DNA from: Akkermansiaceae bacterium
GTDB lineage: Bacteria > Verrucomicrobiota > Verrucomicrobiia > Verrucomicrobiales > Akkermansiaceae
Assembly: GCA_947462535.1 (NCBI GenBank)
Contig: CANHPN010000004.1
Location: 22,765 to 86,764, forward strand
Direction: 5' to 3'
DNA length: 64,000 bases
Positions 10,153-18,616 of the stretch are shown here, piece after piece. The first letter of the stretch is position 1, and every line of letters starts with the position of its first letter. The position numbers and the translations under genes were made by a program. The notes under the pieces were generated by a model. That model saw nothing but the letters and a program-made list of their open reading frames with translations. It had not been told where the DNA came from and ran no database searches.

Positions 10153-11595
10153 TTGAACATCCTCCTCACAGGTGCCAACGGTTACATCGGACTCCGGCTG
10201 CTTCCGGCCCTGTTGGAAGCGGACCACCACGTCATCGCGCTGGTGCGCGACCGGGGCCGTTTTCCCTGCGCGCAATTCCAGCCGTTTCTCGACGACGGCC
10301 GGCTCTCTCTGATCGAGGGCGACATGCTCGACCCCGCCCGCTTGCCCGCTCCGCCGCAGGAGATTGATGCCGCGTATTACCTGCTTCATTCGATGGGTGC
10401 GGGCCGTGGATTCGAGGAGCGCGAGGCCGCTTGCGCTCGCAATTTCACCAACTGGCTGGAATCCACCGCCTGCCACCGCGCGATCTATCTGGGCGGTCTG
10501 GTGCCCGCCGGGCCGCTGTCGCATCACCTCCAGTCGCGCGAGAACGTCAACACGATCCTCCACTCCGGCAAGATTCCAGTGACCACTTTTCGCGCGTCGA
10601 TCATCGTAGGCTCCGGCTCGGCGTCGTTTGAAATCATCCGGGATCTGGTAGAGAAACTGCCGTTCATGATCACCCCGCGCTGGACCGGCACGCGCTGCCA
10701 GCCGATCTCGATCCGCAACGTGATCGGCTATCTCACAGGCTGCCTCGACGCGCCGGAAACCATCGGCCAGGAGTTTGATATCGGCGGCCCCGAGATCCTC
10801 ACCTACCGCGACCTGCTCCGCCAATACGCCGAAACCCGCGGGCTCCGTCGCTGGTTCATTTCCGTGTCGCTGCTCACGCCGCGTCTATCGGCAGGGTGGC
10901 TGCGCTTCGTCACCGCCGCCACTCTGCCGCTGGCGAAGTCGCTGATCGAGTCGTTGCGCAACGAGACGGTTTGCCGCGACCACCGGATCGAAAAGCTCAT
11001 TCCGCAGGAACTGATTTCCTATCAGGATGCGATCCGGCTGGCCTTCACCACCATCGCCCAGAACCGCGTGCCTTCGTCGTGGATCGACTCGCTGGCATCT
11101 GGCCGGCTCGATCCGGATTTCCTGCGGTCCATCCGCGTCCCCGAGCACGGCGTGCTGTGCGACCGGCAATGCGTCCCGCTCGGCGCGGACCGGGAAAAGG
11201 TGATCGACCGCGTCTGGTCGTTAGGTGGCCCGTTCGGCTGGCCGTCGATGAACTGGGCGTGGCGCGCCCGCGGGTGGGTGGACCGGATCGCCGGCGGCAC
11301 CGGGCTGCGCCGCGGCCGGCGGCATCCCCGCGAGCTGCGCGCCGGAGACGCGCTGGACTTCTGGCGCGTGGTCATGGCCGACCGCGCCAGCGACCCGGAC
11401 TCCGCCAGGCTCATCCTCTACGCCGAGATGAAACTCCCCGGCGAGGCCTGGCTGGATTTTGAAATCACTCCCACCGAACTCCGCCAGACGGCGACCTTCC
11501 GGCCGCGCGGGCTGCTAGGAAGGCTTTACTGGTATGCCATCCTGCCGCTTCACTTTCTGTTATTTCCGCGGATGGCGGCGCGGCTGGCAAAATAG
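10153..11595 (+). CDS. NAD(P)-binding SDR protein with C-terminal DUF2867 domain
   Basis: The 480-residue protein has an N-terminal Rossmann fold (LLTGANGYIG at residues 4-13), an extended-SDR/NmrA-like middle and a C-terminal DUF2867 domain (GWPSMNWAWRARGWVDR, then GDALDFWRVV). Homologues often carry this pairing and are annotated as nucleoside-diphosphate-sugar epimerase-like, with unknown substrate. The TTG start at 10153 directly yields the Rossmann strand; the nearby ATG at 10142 is out of frame. recQ ends 30 bp upstream. A short hydrophobic C-terminal segment (LPLHFLLFP) may contact membrane. Confidence 0.8.
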   Translation: MNILLTGANGYIGLRLLPALLEADHHVIALVRDRGRFPCAQFQPFLDDGRLSLIEGDMLDPARLPAPPQEIDAAYYLLHSMGAGRGFEEREAACARNFTNWLESTACHRAIYLGGLVPAGPLSHHLQSRENVNTILHSGKIPVTTFRASIIVGSGSASFEIIRDLVEKLPFMITPRWTGTRCQPISIRNVIGYLTGCLDAPETIGQEFDIGGPEILTYRDLLRQYAETRGLRRWFISVSLLTPRLSAGWLRFVTAATLPLAKSLIESLRNETVCRDHRIEKLIPQELISYQDAIRLAFTTIAQNRVPSSWIDSLASGRLDPDFLRSIRVPEHGVLCDRQCVPLGADREKVIDRVWSLGGPFGWPSMNWAWRARGWVDRIAGGTGLRRGRRHPRELRAGDALDFWRVVMADRASDPDSARLILYAEMKLPGEAWLDFEITPTELRQTATFRPRGLLGRLYWYAILPLHFLLFPRMAARLAK

Positions 11596-11597
11596 AA

Positions 11598-12794
11598 TCA
11601 GACGAGTTCCTTCAGTTCCCGCGCACGGCGGACGCGGACCTGCAAGTCGGCGAGCACGTTCATGAAATAGACATGCGCGTCGTGGAGGCTCGGATAGGGC
11701 GTGAAATACTTGTGCACGCTGCCATCGGTGCCGCCCTTGGTGGACATCCAGTAGAAGTGGTCCGACGTCTGCATTTTCGCCCAAGTGTCGGTGAGTTCCG
11801 GGTCGTTGACGGCGAGAACCTCCTGCTCCATCCGGTTCACCTGGGTGATGGCCTCCCGCTGCATGTCATTGCCGATCCAGGCGGAAAGATCGCGCTCGGT
11901 ATCGGACCAGGAACTCAGGTAGCCGCTGCTGTATTCCCGCGTAGCCCGATAGAGCTCCACGGCGTCGCACGGCGTCACCCACTGCAAGCCGGCCTCGTTG
12001 ACCGCCTCGGGCATGGCCTCCCAGAAATTGAAAATCCCGGTCGATTCCAACTGGTGCTCGCCGATGGTTTCGTAGGCCATGAAAAGGTTCACCACATCTC
12101 CCTCGCACTCGGCAAGCCAGCTCGCGAATTTCTCCGGCGTCAGGGGATAACCGCTCCACGACGGATCGGAAAAGCGGAACCGCAGGTCGTCGGAAAGCGG
12201 CGCGTTCCTGAGCAGCGTCTTGATCCGGGCGGTCGTCGGCGCGCGGTAGAGATAGTTGGAAGAATGGCCGTTGAGGTTTTTCTCGATGCTCTCGGCGATG
12301 ATTCCCTCGAAGCCCATGGTCTCAGCCTTGGCGGCGATCGCGTCGTTGTAAATGAGCTCGGTGTTGCGGAACACGCGCGGCCGGATGTGGAAGACTTGTT
12401 CGAGCTTCTGCAAATGGAGCTCCACCTGGCGGTCGAACTCCTTGTTCGAGTGGACGAAGGCGAGCGAGTGATAGTAGGTCTCGGCCAGCAGCTCGACGCC
12501 GCCGGTGGCGACGAGCTCCCTGAACGACTCCAGCACGTCCGGCCGGTGGCACTCCATTTGCTCGATGACCGTGCCGCTGATAGACAGCGCCATCCGGAAG
12601 CGGCCTTCGTTCTCCTCGACCATCCGCTTGAACATGCGGTTCGCGGGCAGGTAGCATTTTTCGGCGACCTTGTTGAGGATCTCGGCGTTCATCGCATCGT
12701 CCTCATAGACCGTGTTTTCGCCGCTCCGGAAGAAATCCCGGGACAGCAGCCGGTTCGGTTGATGCACTTGGAAATAGAGGCAGACGTCAGGCAT
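11598..12794 (-). CDS. Glycoside hydrolase family 57 protein (alpha-amylase-like, catalytic Asp possibly lost)
   Basis: The protein has 398 residues from the ATG at 12794. The N-terminus LYFQVHQPNR is conserved region 1 of GH57 enzymes. The candidate nucleophile Glu lies in GFEGIIAES. Conserved region 4, usually MDYETFGEH in this clade, reads MAYETIGEH here. The residue at the presumed acid/base position is therefore Ala240. The protein may be a catalytically altered alpha-amylase-like member. It is cytoplasmic, without a signal peptide, and its stop lies 2 bp from the convergent upstream gene. Confidence 0.82.
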   Translation of the reverse strand: MPDVCLYFQVHQPNRLLSRDFFRSGENTVYEDDAMNAEILNKVAEKCYLPANRMFKRMVEENEGRFRMALSISGTVIEQMECHRPDVLESFRELVATGGVELLAETYYHSLAFVHSNKEFDRQVELHLQKLEQVFHIRPRVFRNTELIYNDAIAAKAETMGFEGIIAESIEKNLNGHSSNYLYRAPTTARIKTLLRNAPLSDDLRFRFSDPSWSGYPLTPEKFASWLAECEGDVVNLFMAYETIGEHQLESTGIFNFWEAMPEAVNEAGLQWVTPCDAVELYRATREYSSGYLSSWSDTERDLSAWIGNDMQREAITQVNRMEQEVLAVNDPELTDTWAKMQTSDHFYWMSTKGGTDGSVHKYFTPYPSLHDAHVYFMNVLADLQVRVRRARELKELV

Positions 12795-13148
12795 GGGCTT
12801 GTGAGGTTGAAGGGTTTGCGGCCTGGTGGCGTATCTTCCAAGCAAATGCCGGGCCAAAATGAATGGCCGACAAACGGGACGATGACCACAATGCTAAGAT
12901 TGAAGGCTCGCATGAAATTTTCCGGGTCGCAAGGAAGTTCCCGTGCCATTTCCGTGCGGAGAGCCATGCCCCGGCAGTTGGCGCTTGGATACCGCCGGTG
13001 CAGCGGGCAACTTCCGCCGCGTGCGCCCGCCCCGGACGGATTTTAGACGAGCCCGGGGCATTACGCCGCTTGGTAGGCGTGGCTTCCGGGTCACCGAATC
13101 CCGCGCTTCCAGACTCCTCGAAATTCTCAGAATCAACGACATCGAATC
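12795..13148. other. Intergenic region between divergent GH57 and moxR genes
   Basis: These 354 bp lie between two divergent starts and should hold both promoters. Short open frames here have no homology or ribosome-binding sites. No convincing -10/-35 pair or palindrome was picked out by eye. Confidence 0.5.
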
Positions 13149-14168
13149 ATGACATTTGACACGGCGAACCGACCCGTCACCCCCATCCACCAAGCCGACG
13201 CGGAAGCCCTCGTCCGCGAAGCCTCGCACTGGATCCAACCGCTCCGCGCGGAAATCGGCCGCTATTTGATCGGCCAGAGCGATCTGGTGGACCGCCTGCT
13301 GATTTCCCTGATGGTGAAAGGCCACATCCTGCTCGAAGGTGTGCCCGGACTCGCGAAAACGCTGGCGCTCAAGACGCTCGCCTCGCTGGTGAACGCGAAA
13401 TTTAATCGCATCCAGTTCACCCCGGACATGCTGCCCGCCGACATCGTCGGCACGGAAATCTACGACCCGCGGGAAGCGCGCTTCCGGGTGAAGCACGGCC
13501 CGGTGTTCGCGAACTTCATCCTCGCCGACGAGATCAACCGCGCGCCCGCCAAAGTGCAGAGCGCCCTGCTCGAAGCGATGCAGGAAAAGCAGGTCACCAT
13601 CGGCGAGCAGACCTTCGCGCTACCGTCGCCGTTTTTCGTCCTCGCCACTCAAAATCCGCTGGAACAGGAAGGCACCTATCCGCTGCCCGAGGCGCAGCTC
13701 GACCGGTTCATGATGAAGGTGGTCATGGACTATCCGACGGAGGAAGAGGAGCTGCTCGTGCTCGATCTGGCAGGCACCACCGAGGAAATGCCGGTGCCGG
13801 AGCCGATCGTCAGTCTCGACGCCATCCAGCAGGCGCGCACCGTGGTGAACGGCCTCTATCTGGATGAAAAGGTGAAGCGCTACATCGTCCGCCTGGTCCA
13901 CGCGACCCGCCGTCCCGACGACTACGGCGTCCACATCGCGCCGCTGATCCGCGTGGGTGCCTCGCCGCGCGCCACCATCAATCTCGCGCTCGCCGGCCGC
14001 GCCCACGCATTCCTCGCCGGCCGCGCCTATGTCACTCCGCACGATGTGAAAAGCGTCGCCATGGACGTGCTGCGCCACCGCGTCACCGTCACCTACGAGG
14101 CGGAAGCGGAAGGACTCAACAGCGAGCAAATCGTCACGCGCATTCTCGACGAGCTGCCGGTGCCATGA
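13149..14168 (+). CDS. moxR: MoxR-type AAA+ ATPase
   Basis: The protein has 339 residues. Walker A GVPGLAKT is at residues 64-71, Walker B is in FILADEINRAPAK, sensor 1 is ATQNPLEQEGTYPLPEAQ, and the C-terminal lid contains GASPRAT. MoxR ATPases act as chaperones that remodel or activate von Willebrand factor A (vWA) proteins encoded alongside. This is the first gene of the DUF58-Bat operon; it overlaps the next gene by 4 bp (ATGA), which indicates translational coupling. Confidence 0.95.
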   Translation: MTFDTANRPVTPIHQADAEALVREASHWIQPLRAEIGRYLIGQSDLVDRLLISLMVKGHILLEGVPGLAKTLALKTLASLVNAKFNRIQFTPDMLPADIVGTEIYDPREARFRVKHGPVFANFILADEINRAPAKVQSALLEAMQEKQVTIGEQTFALPSPFFVLATQNPLEQEGTYPLPEAQLDRFMMKVVMDYPTEEEELLVLDLAGTTEEMPVPEPIVSLDAIQQARTVVNGLYLDEKVKRYIVRLVHATRRPDDYGVHIAPLIRVGASPRATINLALAGRAHAFLAGRAYVTPHDVKSVAMDVLRHRVTVTYEAEAEGLNSEQIVTRILDELPVP

Positions 14169-15112
14169 TCAAGCCGAAAGCCAGCACTCCTATCAGCGAA
14201 AAGGACGAGGCCCGCGCCGCGGAAATCCTCGGCCGTGTCCGGCGGATGGAAGTCCGCACCAACCGGCTGGTCGATGACTCGCTGGCGGGCCGCTACGCCA
14301 GCGTTTTCAAAGGCCGCGGCATGGATTTCGACCGCGTTAGAAACTACGTTCCCGGCGACGACGTGCGGACCATCGACTGGAACGTCACAGCCCGCACCGG
14401 CGATCCACACGTGAAACTCTTCACCGAAGAGCGCGAACTCACGATCCTGCTGATGATCGATGTCAGCGCGTCCTCCGACTTCGGTTCGGTCGTCGATTCA
14501 AAACGCGAGCTCGCCGCCGAAGCTGCGGGCGTGCTCGCCGCCTCGGCGATTAGGAATCGCGACAAGGTCGGACTGATTCTTTTCAGCGACTCGGTCGAGC
14601 TCTACATTCCGCCTGGAAAAGGCCGGATGCACATCATGCGGCTGATCCGGGAGACCTTGTTTTTCCAACCCGGGCAACGCGGCACGGACATCGCCAAAGC
14701 CTTGGATTTCGCCAACCAAGTCATCCACCGGAAGTCGGTGATTTTCCTAGTGTCAGACTTCTGCCTGGGCGCGCCGTTCGAGGAGCGGCTCAACCTGCTG
14801 CGCAACAAGCTGCAAGTCACTAACCGCCGCCACGACGTCATCGCCGTTTCCGTGACCGACCCGCGCGAGGAATCTCTGCCAGACGTCGGCCGGATCTGCA
14901 TTGAAGACGCGGAAAGCGGCCAGGTCGTCGAGATTGACACCGGCAGCGCGAAAGTCCGCGAGGCGTTCGAAAAGCGATCCCGCCAGCGACGCGAGCTCAC
15001 CGCCGCGCGCATCCGCTCGCTCGGCGTGGACCTGCTGCAATTCCGCAACGGCGAGAACTGGATGCCCGCGCTGATGGGCTTTTTCCAAAGCCGCCGCCAA
15101 CGTTCCGGCTGA
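14165..15112 (+). CDS. DUF58 domain protein (vWA-like MoxR partner)
   Basis: The protein has 315 residues. The DUF58 signature YVPGDDVRTIDWNVTAR is followed by a vWA-like fold with a MIDAS-type DVSASSDF sequence. DUF58 proteins sit next to MoxR almost universally and are thought to be its substrate or partner. There are no membrane segments, so it is likely cytoplasmic. It lies between moxR (4-bp overlap) and the next gene (2-bp gap). Confidence 0.92.
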   Translation: MIKPKASTPISEKDEARAAEILGRVRRMEVRTNRLVDDSLAGRYASVFKGRGMDFDRVRNYVPGDDVRTIDWNVTARTGDPHVKLFTEERELTILLMIDVSASSDFGSVVDSKRELAAEAAGVLAASAIRNRDKVGLILFSDSVELYIPPGKGRMHIMRLIRETLFFQPGQRGTDIAKALDFANQVIHRKSVIFLVSDFCLGAPFEERLNLLRNKLQVTNRRHDVIAVSVTDPREESLPDVGRICIEDAESGQVVEIDTGSAKVREAFEKRSRQRRELTAARIRSLGVDLLQFRNGENWMPALMGFFQSRRQRSG

Positions 15113-15114
15113 TC

Positions 15115-15705
15115 ATGTCCGATTTCATTTCCATGCTGCATCGTGCTTTCCTCGGTCTCCTGATCGCGGCGCTCACCTGCGATCTATCCGCCCAAGCTCT
15201 CGACGCGGCGGAAGACATCCGCGGACCGAAGGCGCTGGTGGAAATCCCCGTGCCGGAAAAACCGCCGATCCTGCTCTGGTCCCGCATCGGCGGTGGCGTG
15301 CTGTTGCTCGCCCTCGCCGCGTATTTCTGGAAGAAGCGCGCCCGCAAACAACGGCTCAAAACTCCGCGGGAAATCGCTCTCGCCTCTCTGGCAGGACTTG
15401 AGAGAAGCCGTGAAGCCGTCGCCGCGGAAGCCTTCGCGAACCAAGCGGCGCAGACCATCCGGCAATACATCGCAGAGCGTTTCGGCCTCGCCGCGCCCCG
15501 TCGCACGACCGAGGAATTCCTCCGCGAGCTGGCAAGCCAGGAAAGTTCCCCGCTCATCGGCGAGAGCGATCCGTTGCGGGCGTTTTTGAAATCCTGCGAC
15601 CTCGCGAAATTCGCCGGCTCCCACCTCGACTCCGCCCGCCGCGATGAACTGCTTGAGGCAGCACGCGATTTCATCCACTCAACTTCCAAACCCGCCGCTC
15701 CATGA
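15115..15705 (+). CDS. Single-pass membrane protein of the Bat operon (DUF4381-like)
   Basis: The protein has 196 residues. An N-terminal hydrophobic segment that may be a signal peptide is followed by a transmembrane helix (ILLWSRIGGGVLLLALAAYF). A basic linker and a cytoplasmic helical domain then contain YIAERFGL and TTEEFL, as in DUF4381-type proteins placed between DUF58 and BatA in such operons. Molecular function is unknown; it is presumably a scaffold for the MoxR/vWA complex. It overlaps batA by 4 bp. Confidence 0.75.
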   Translation: MSDFISMLHRAFLGLLIAALTCDLSAQALDAAEDIRGPKALVEIPVPEKPPILLWSRIGGGVLLLALAAYFWKKRARKQRLKTPREIALASLAGLERSREAVAAEAFANQAAQTIRQYIAERFGLAAPRRTTEEFLRELASQESSPLIGESDPLRAFLKSCDLAKFAGSHLDSARRDELLEAARDFIHSTSKPAAP

Positions 15706-16709
15706 CGCAGAGTTTCGAGTTTCTTCACCCGGAGTTTCTGTTACTCCTACTGCTATTGCCGGTGCTGGCATTCTGGAAAGGCCGTTGGGGCCGGCCCGTC
15801 GCCGTGCGGATGCCTTCCACGGATGACGCCATCAGCGTCGGCGCGCGGCCCCGCACCAAAGCCGGCGGTTTCCTCGCGTTCTTCGGGCTTCTATCATTCG
15901 CGCTTTTGATCATCGCGCTCGCCCGGCCGCGCCATGGCAAGGGCTCTTCCGAGATCGAGGCTAGCGGGATCGACATCGTGCTCACGCTCGACGTCTCCGG
16001 CTCGATGGAGGCTCTCGATTTCCAACTCGAAGGCAAGCCGGTCAACCGCCTCGAAGTGGTGAAAAACGTCGTCGCCAAATTCGTCGGCCAGCGGCCTAAC
16101 GACAAACTCGGCATGGTCGCCTTCGCCGGCCGTCCCTATCTGGTCAGCCCGCTCACGCTTGATCACGATTTCCTGTCCAAGCGCCTCGCGGATGTGAAGA
16201 TGGGCCAGGTCGAGGACGGCACCGCGATCGGTTCCGCCATCGCTTCCTCGGTCGATCATTTGCGCGGGTCCACCGCGAAATCCCGGATCATCATCATGCT
16301 AACCGACGGCGTGAACAACGCGGGATCGGTGAATCCACTCACCGCCGCCGAGGCGGCGAAAGCGCTGGGAATCAAGATTTACACCATCGGCGCGGGAATT
16401 CGCGGGGAAGCTCCGGTGCCGGTGCAGGACGCCTTCGGGCGGACGCATTTGCAGACGATGAAGGTCGAGATCGACGAGGAAATGCTGCGCGAAGTCGCCA
16501 CCGCCACCGGCGGGCAATCCTACCGCGCGACCGACACCGACTCGCTGGAGAAAATCTACGACTCGATCAACCAGCTGGAAAAAACCACCCGAAAGCTCAA
16601 GAAATACCAGCTGTATGACGAGCTGTTCCTCTATTTTCTCGTTCCCGGACTTGCCTTCCTTCTGTTGGAACTGGTCCTGAGCCAAACCCGATTCCGCCGC
16701 CTGCCATAA
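15702..16709 (+). CDS. batA: BatA: membrane-anchored vWA protein
   Basis: The protein has 335 residues. Two N-terminal membrane helices (LLLLLPVLAFW, then FFGLLSFALLIIALARPR), a vWA domain with the MIDAS motif DVSGSM plus TDGVNNAG, and a C-terminal helix (YFLVPGLAFLLLELVL) give the standard Bat layout with the vWA domain in the periplasm. Bat proteins were linked to aerotolerance and stress resistance in Bacteroides; the biochemical role is unsettled. Confidence 0.92.
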   Translation: MTQSFEFLHPEFLLLLLLLPVLAFWKGRWGRPVAVRMPSTDDAISVGARPRTKAGGFLAFFGLLSFALLIIALARPRHGKGSSEIEASGIDIVLTLDVSGSMEALDFQLEGKPVNRLEVVKNVVAKFVGQRPNDKLGMVAFAGRPYLVSPLTLDHDFLSKRLADVKMGQVEDGTAIGSAIASSVDHLRGSTAKSRIIIMLTDGVNNAGSVNPLTAAEAAKALGIKIYTIGAGIRGEAPVPVQDAFGRTHLQTMKVEIDEEMLREVATATGGQSYRATDTDSLEKIYDSINQLEKTTRKLKKYQLYDELFLYFLVPGLAFLLLELVLSQTRFRRLP

Positions 16710-16711
16710 TC

Positions 16712-18616
16712 ATGGACGACACCACCCTACATTTCGCACAGCCGCTCTGGATCATCGCCGGCCTCGTCGCTTGCGCGGGCGTCGTCGGTTTGTTCATCCG
16801 CTTCGACCGCCGCCGGGAAGCGGACTTGACCAAGCTGATTCACCCTCGTTTCCGCCAGCGGCTAACCGAGGGCTTTTCCCCAGGCTTGCGGAACCTCAAG
16901 CGCGGCCTGTGGTTGCTCGCGGTGTTGCTCGTTTTCACCGCCGTCGCCCGCCCGCAGAAGGGCTACGAGTGGCGCGAGGTCAAGCGCAAGGGCATCGACA
17001 TCCTCTTCGCCGTGGACACCTCGCGCAGCATGCTGGCGGACGACCTAACTCCGAACCGGCTCGAACGCGCGCGGCTCGGCATCATTGATTTCGTCGCCCG
17101 CTTGGAAGGCGACCGCGTCGGCTTGATCCCGTTCGCCGGGAGCGCGTTTGCTTTGTGCCCGCTCACGCTCGATTACGAAGCGTTCCGCGAATCTCTGAAC
17201 GCGCTTAATACCGATCTCATCCCGCGCCAGGGCACCGACCTCGCCAGCGCGATCAAGGAGGCCGAGCGGCTTTTCAAGGAGAACGGCAACAACCACCGCG
17301 TGCTTGTCCTGCTAACCGACGGCGAGGATCTCCAGGGCGACGTGATCGACGCCGCGAAGGCCGCCGCCAAGAACGGCATGGCTATTTACACCATCGGCGT
17401 CGGCAGTCCCGATGGCTCGACCATTCCGCTGGTGATGCGCAACGGCCGCAAAGACTTCGTCCGCGATGAAACCGGCGAAGTCGTGCGGACCAAGCTGGAC
17501 GAATCGACTTTGAAAAAGATCGCCACGGAGACCAACGCGCTCTATGTCCCGCTCGGCCGTGGAGCGGAGGGACTCAACACGATCTACCAGGAAAAACTCC
17601 GCTTGGTGCCGAAGAGCGAAATGGACCAGCGGATGGAAAAAATCCCGCTGGAGCGCTTCGAGTGGCCGCTGGGAGCCGCGATCCTCCTCCTCTTGCTAGA
17701 GTTCTTCATCACCGACCGCCGCCGCGCGAAAAAGGTCCGGCCGTTGCCCTCGGCGGCGCGGCGGAAGAAAATCGTCCCGCAAGCCACTATCCTCGTGGCG
17801 ATGGCGTTCATTCTATCCGGGGCTTCGGATACCGTGGGCGCCACGCAGGATCCGCGCCGGATCTATAACGAAGGGACCGAGGCTTACACCAAGGGGGATT
17901 TCGCGAAAGCCTCCGACTCCCTGCGCGCCTCGCTGCGGACACAGGATCTGGCGCTTCAGCAACGATCGTATTACAATCTCGGAAACACCCTCTATCGAAC
18001 CGGCCAGGGGACGCTGGAGAAAGATCCGGAAGCGACGATCAAGGCCTGGGAGGAATCCATCAAGGCTTATCAGGACGCCCTTTCCCTCAATGCCGCGGAC
18101 GAGGACGCCGGCTATAACAAGGCGCTCGTTGAGAAGAAGCTCGAGGAGTTGAAAAAACAACAGAAGCAGGACGATAAAAAAGACGATAAAGATCAGAAGG
18201 ACGACAAGGAAAAGAAAGACGACAAGGATCAGAAGGATGGAAAAGATCCGAAAGACAGCAAGGATTCCAAGGACGGGAAGGACCCGAAAGACGGCGAGAA
18301 GCCTGAGGATCAAAAAGATAACAAGGATGGAAAAGATCCCAAGGACGGTGACAAGCCCGAGGACGGGAAAAAACCCGGCGAGGAAAAGTCCCCGCAGGAT
18401 GGCAAGGACACGAAAGAAGACGATGGGAAACCCGGCGAAAAACAGCAAGGCGAGATGAGCAACGAGCGCGCCGAGAAACAGGAAATGACCGCCGAGGAGG
18501 CCAAGCAATTGCTCGAAGCCCTGCGCCGGGACGAGCGCACGGTGATTCCGATCCCTCAGCAGCCGCGCGGCCGCCTCGCCACCCCTGACAACTCGACCAA
18601 AGGCAAGACATGGTAA
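16712..18616 (+). CDS. batB: BatB-BatC fusion: vWA domain, TPR and Lys/Asp-rich tail
   Basis: The protein has 634 residues. BatB-like N-terminal helices precede a vWA domain with DTSRSMLADD (MIDAS) and LTDGEDLQGD. A further helix (LGAAILLLLLEFFITDRRR) and a signal-like hydrophobic stretch (ILVAMAFILSGAS) lead into a BatC-like TPR region containing YNLGNTLYRTGQG. A very hydrophilic Lys/Asp/Pro repeat tail follows (DNA 18165-18420), then a conserved-looking end with TAEEAKQLLEALRRDER. In Bacteroides batB and batC are separate genes, so this is a fusion. It overlaps batD by 7 bp. Confidence 0.9.
   Translation: MDDTTLHFAQPLWIIAGLVACAGVVGLFIRFDRRREADLTKLIHPRFRQRLTEGFSPGLRNLKRGLWLLAVLLVFTAVARPQKGYEWREVKRKGIDILFAVDTSRSMLADDLTPNRLERARLGIIDFVARLEGDRVGLIPFAGSAFALCPLTLDYEAFRESLNALNTDLIPRQGTDLASAIKEAERLFKENGNNHRVLVLLTDGEDLQGDVIDAAKAAAKNGMAIYTIGVGSPDGSTIPLVMRNGRKDFVRDETGEVVRTKLDESTLKKIATETNALYVPLGRGAEGLNTIYQEKLRLVPKSEMDQRMEKIPLERFEWPLGAAILLLLLEFFITDRRRAKKVRPLPSAARRKKIVPQATILVAMAFILSGASDTVGATQDPRRIYNEGTEAYTKGDFAKASDSLRASLRTQDLALQQRSYYNLGNTLYRTGQGTLEKDPEATIKAWEESIKAYQDALSLNAADEDAGYNKALVEKKLEELKKQQKQDDKKDDKDQKDDKEKKDDKDQKDGKDPKDSKDSKDGKDPKDGEKPEDQKDNKDGKDPKDGDKPEDGKKPGEEKSPQDGKDTKEDDGKPGEKQQGEMSNERAEKQEMTAEEAKQLLEALRRDERTVIPIPQQPRGRLATPDNSTKGKTW
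18165..18420 (+). repeat. Degenerate tandem repeat coding a Lys/Asp-rich linker
   Basis: AAG/GAC/GAT-rich triplet repeats encode units such as KDDKDQ and KDGKDPKD about a dozen times inside the batB/C fusion gene. The unit length varies and the reading frame is preserved, so the tract can expand or contract without breaking the gene. Confidence 0.85.

Noticed and set aside
11673..13046. Plus-strand open frame of about 457 codons opposite the GH57 gene
   Set aside because: It overlaps a conserved GH57 coding sequence almost completely and shows only antisense-type composition.
12863..13159. Plus-strand ORFs ahead of moxR
   Set aside because: Several short overlapping frames compete here and none has protein-like conservation; the region reads as a divergent promoter region.
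18165..18420. Repeats in the batB/C gene considered as a CRISPR-like array
   Set aside because: Units are variable triplet-based coding repeats with no constant repeat and spacer pattern, and there are no cas genes.
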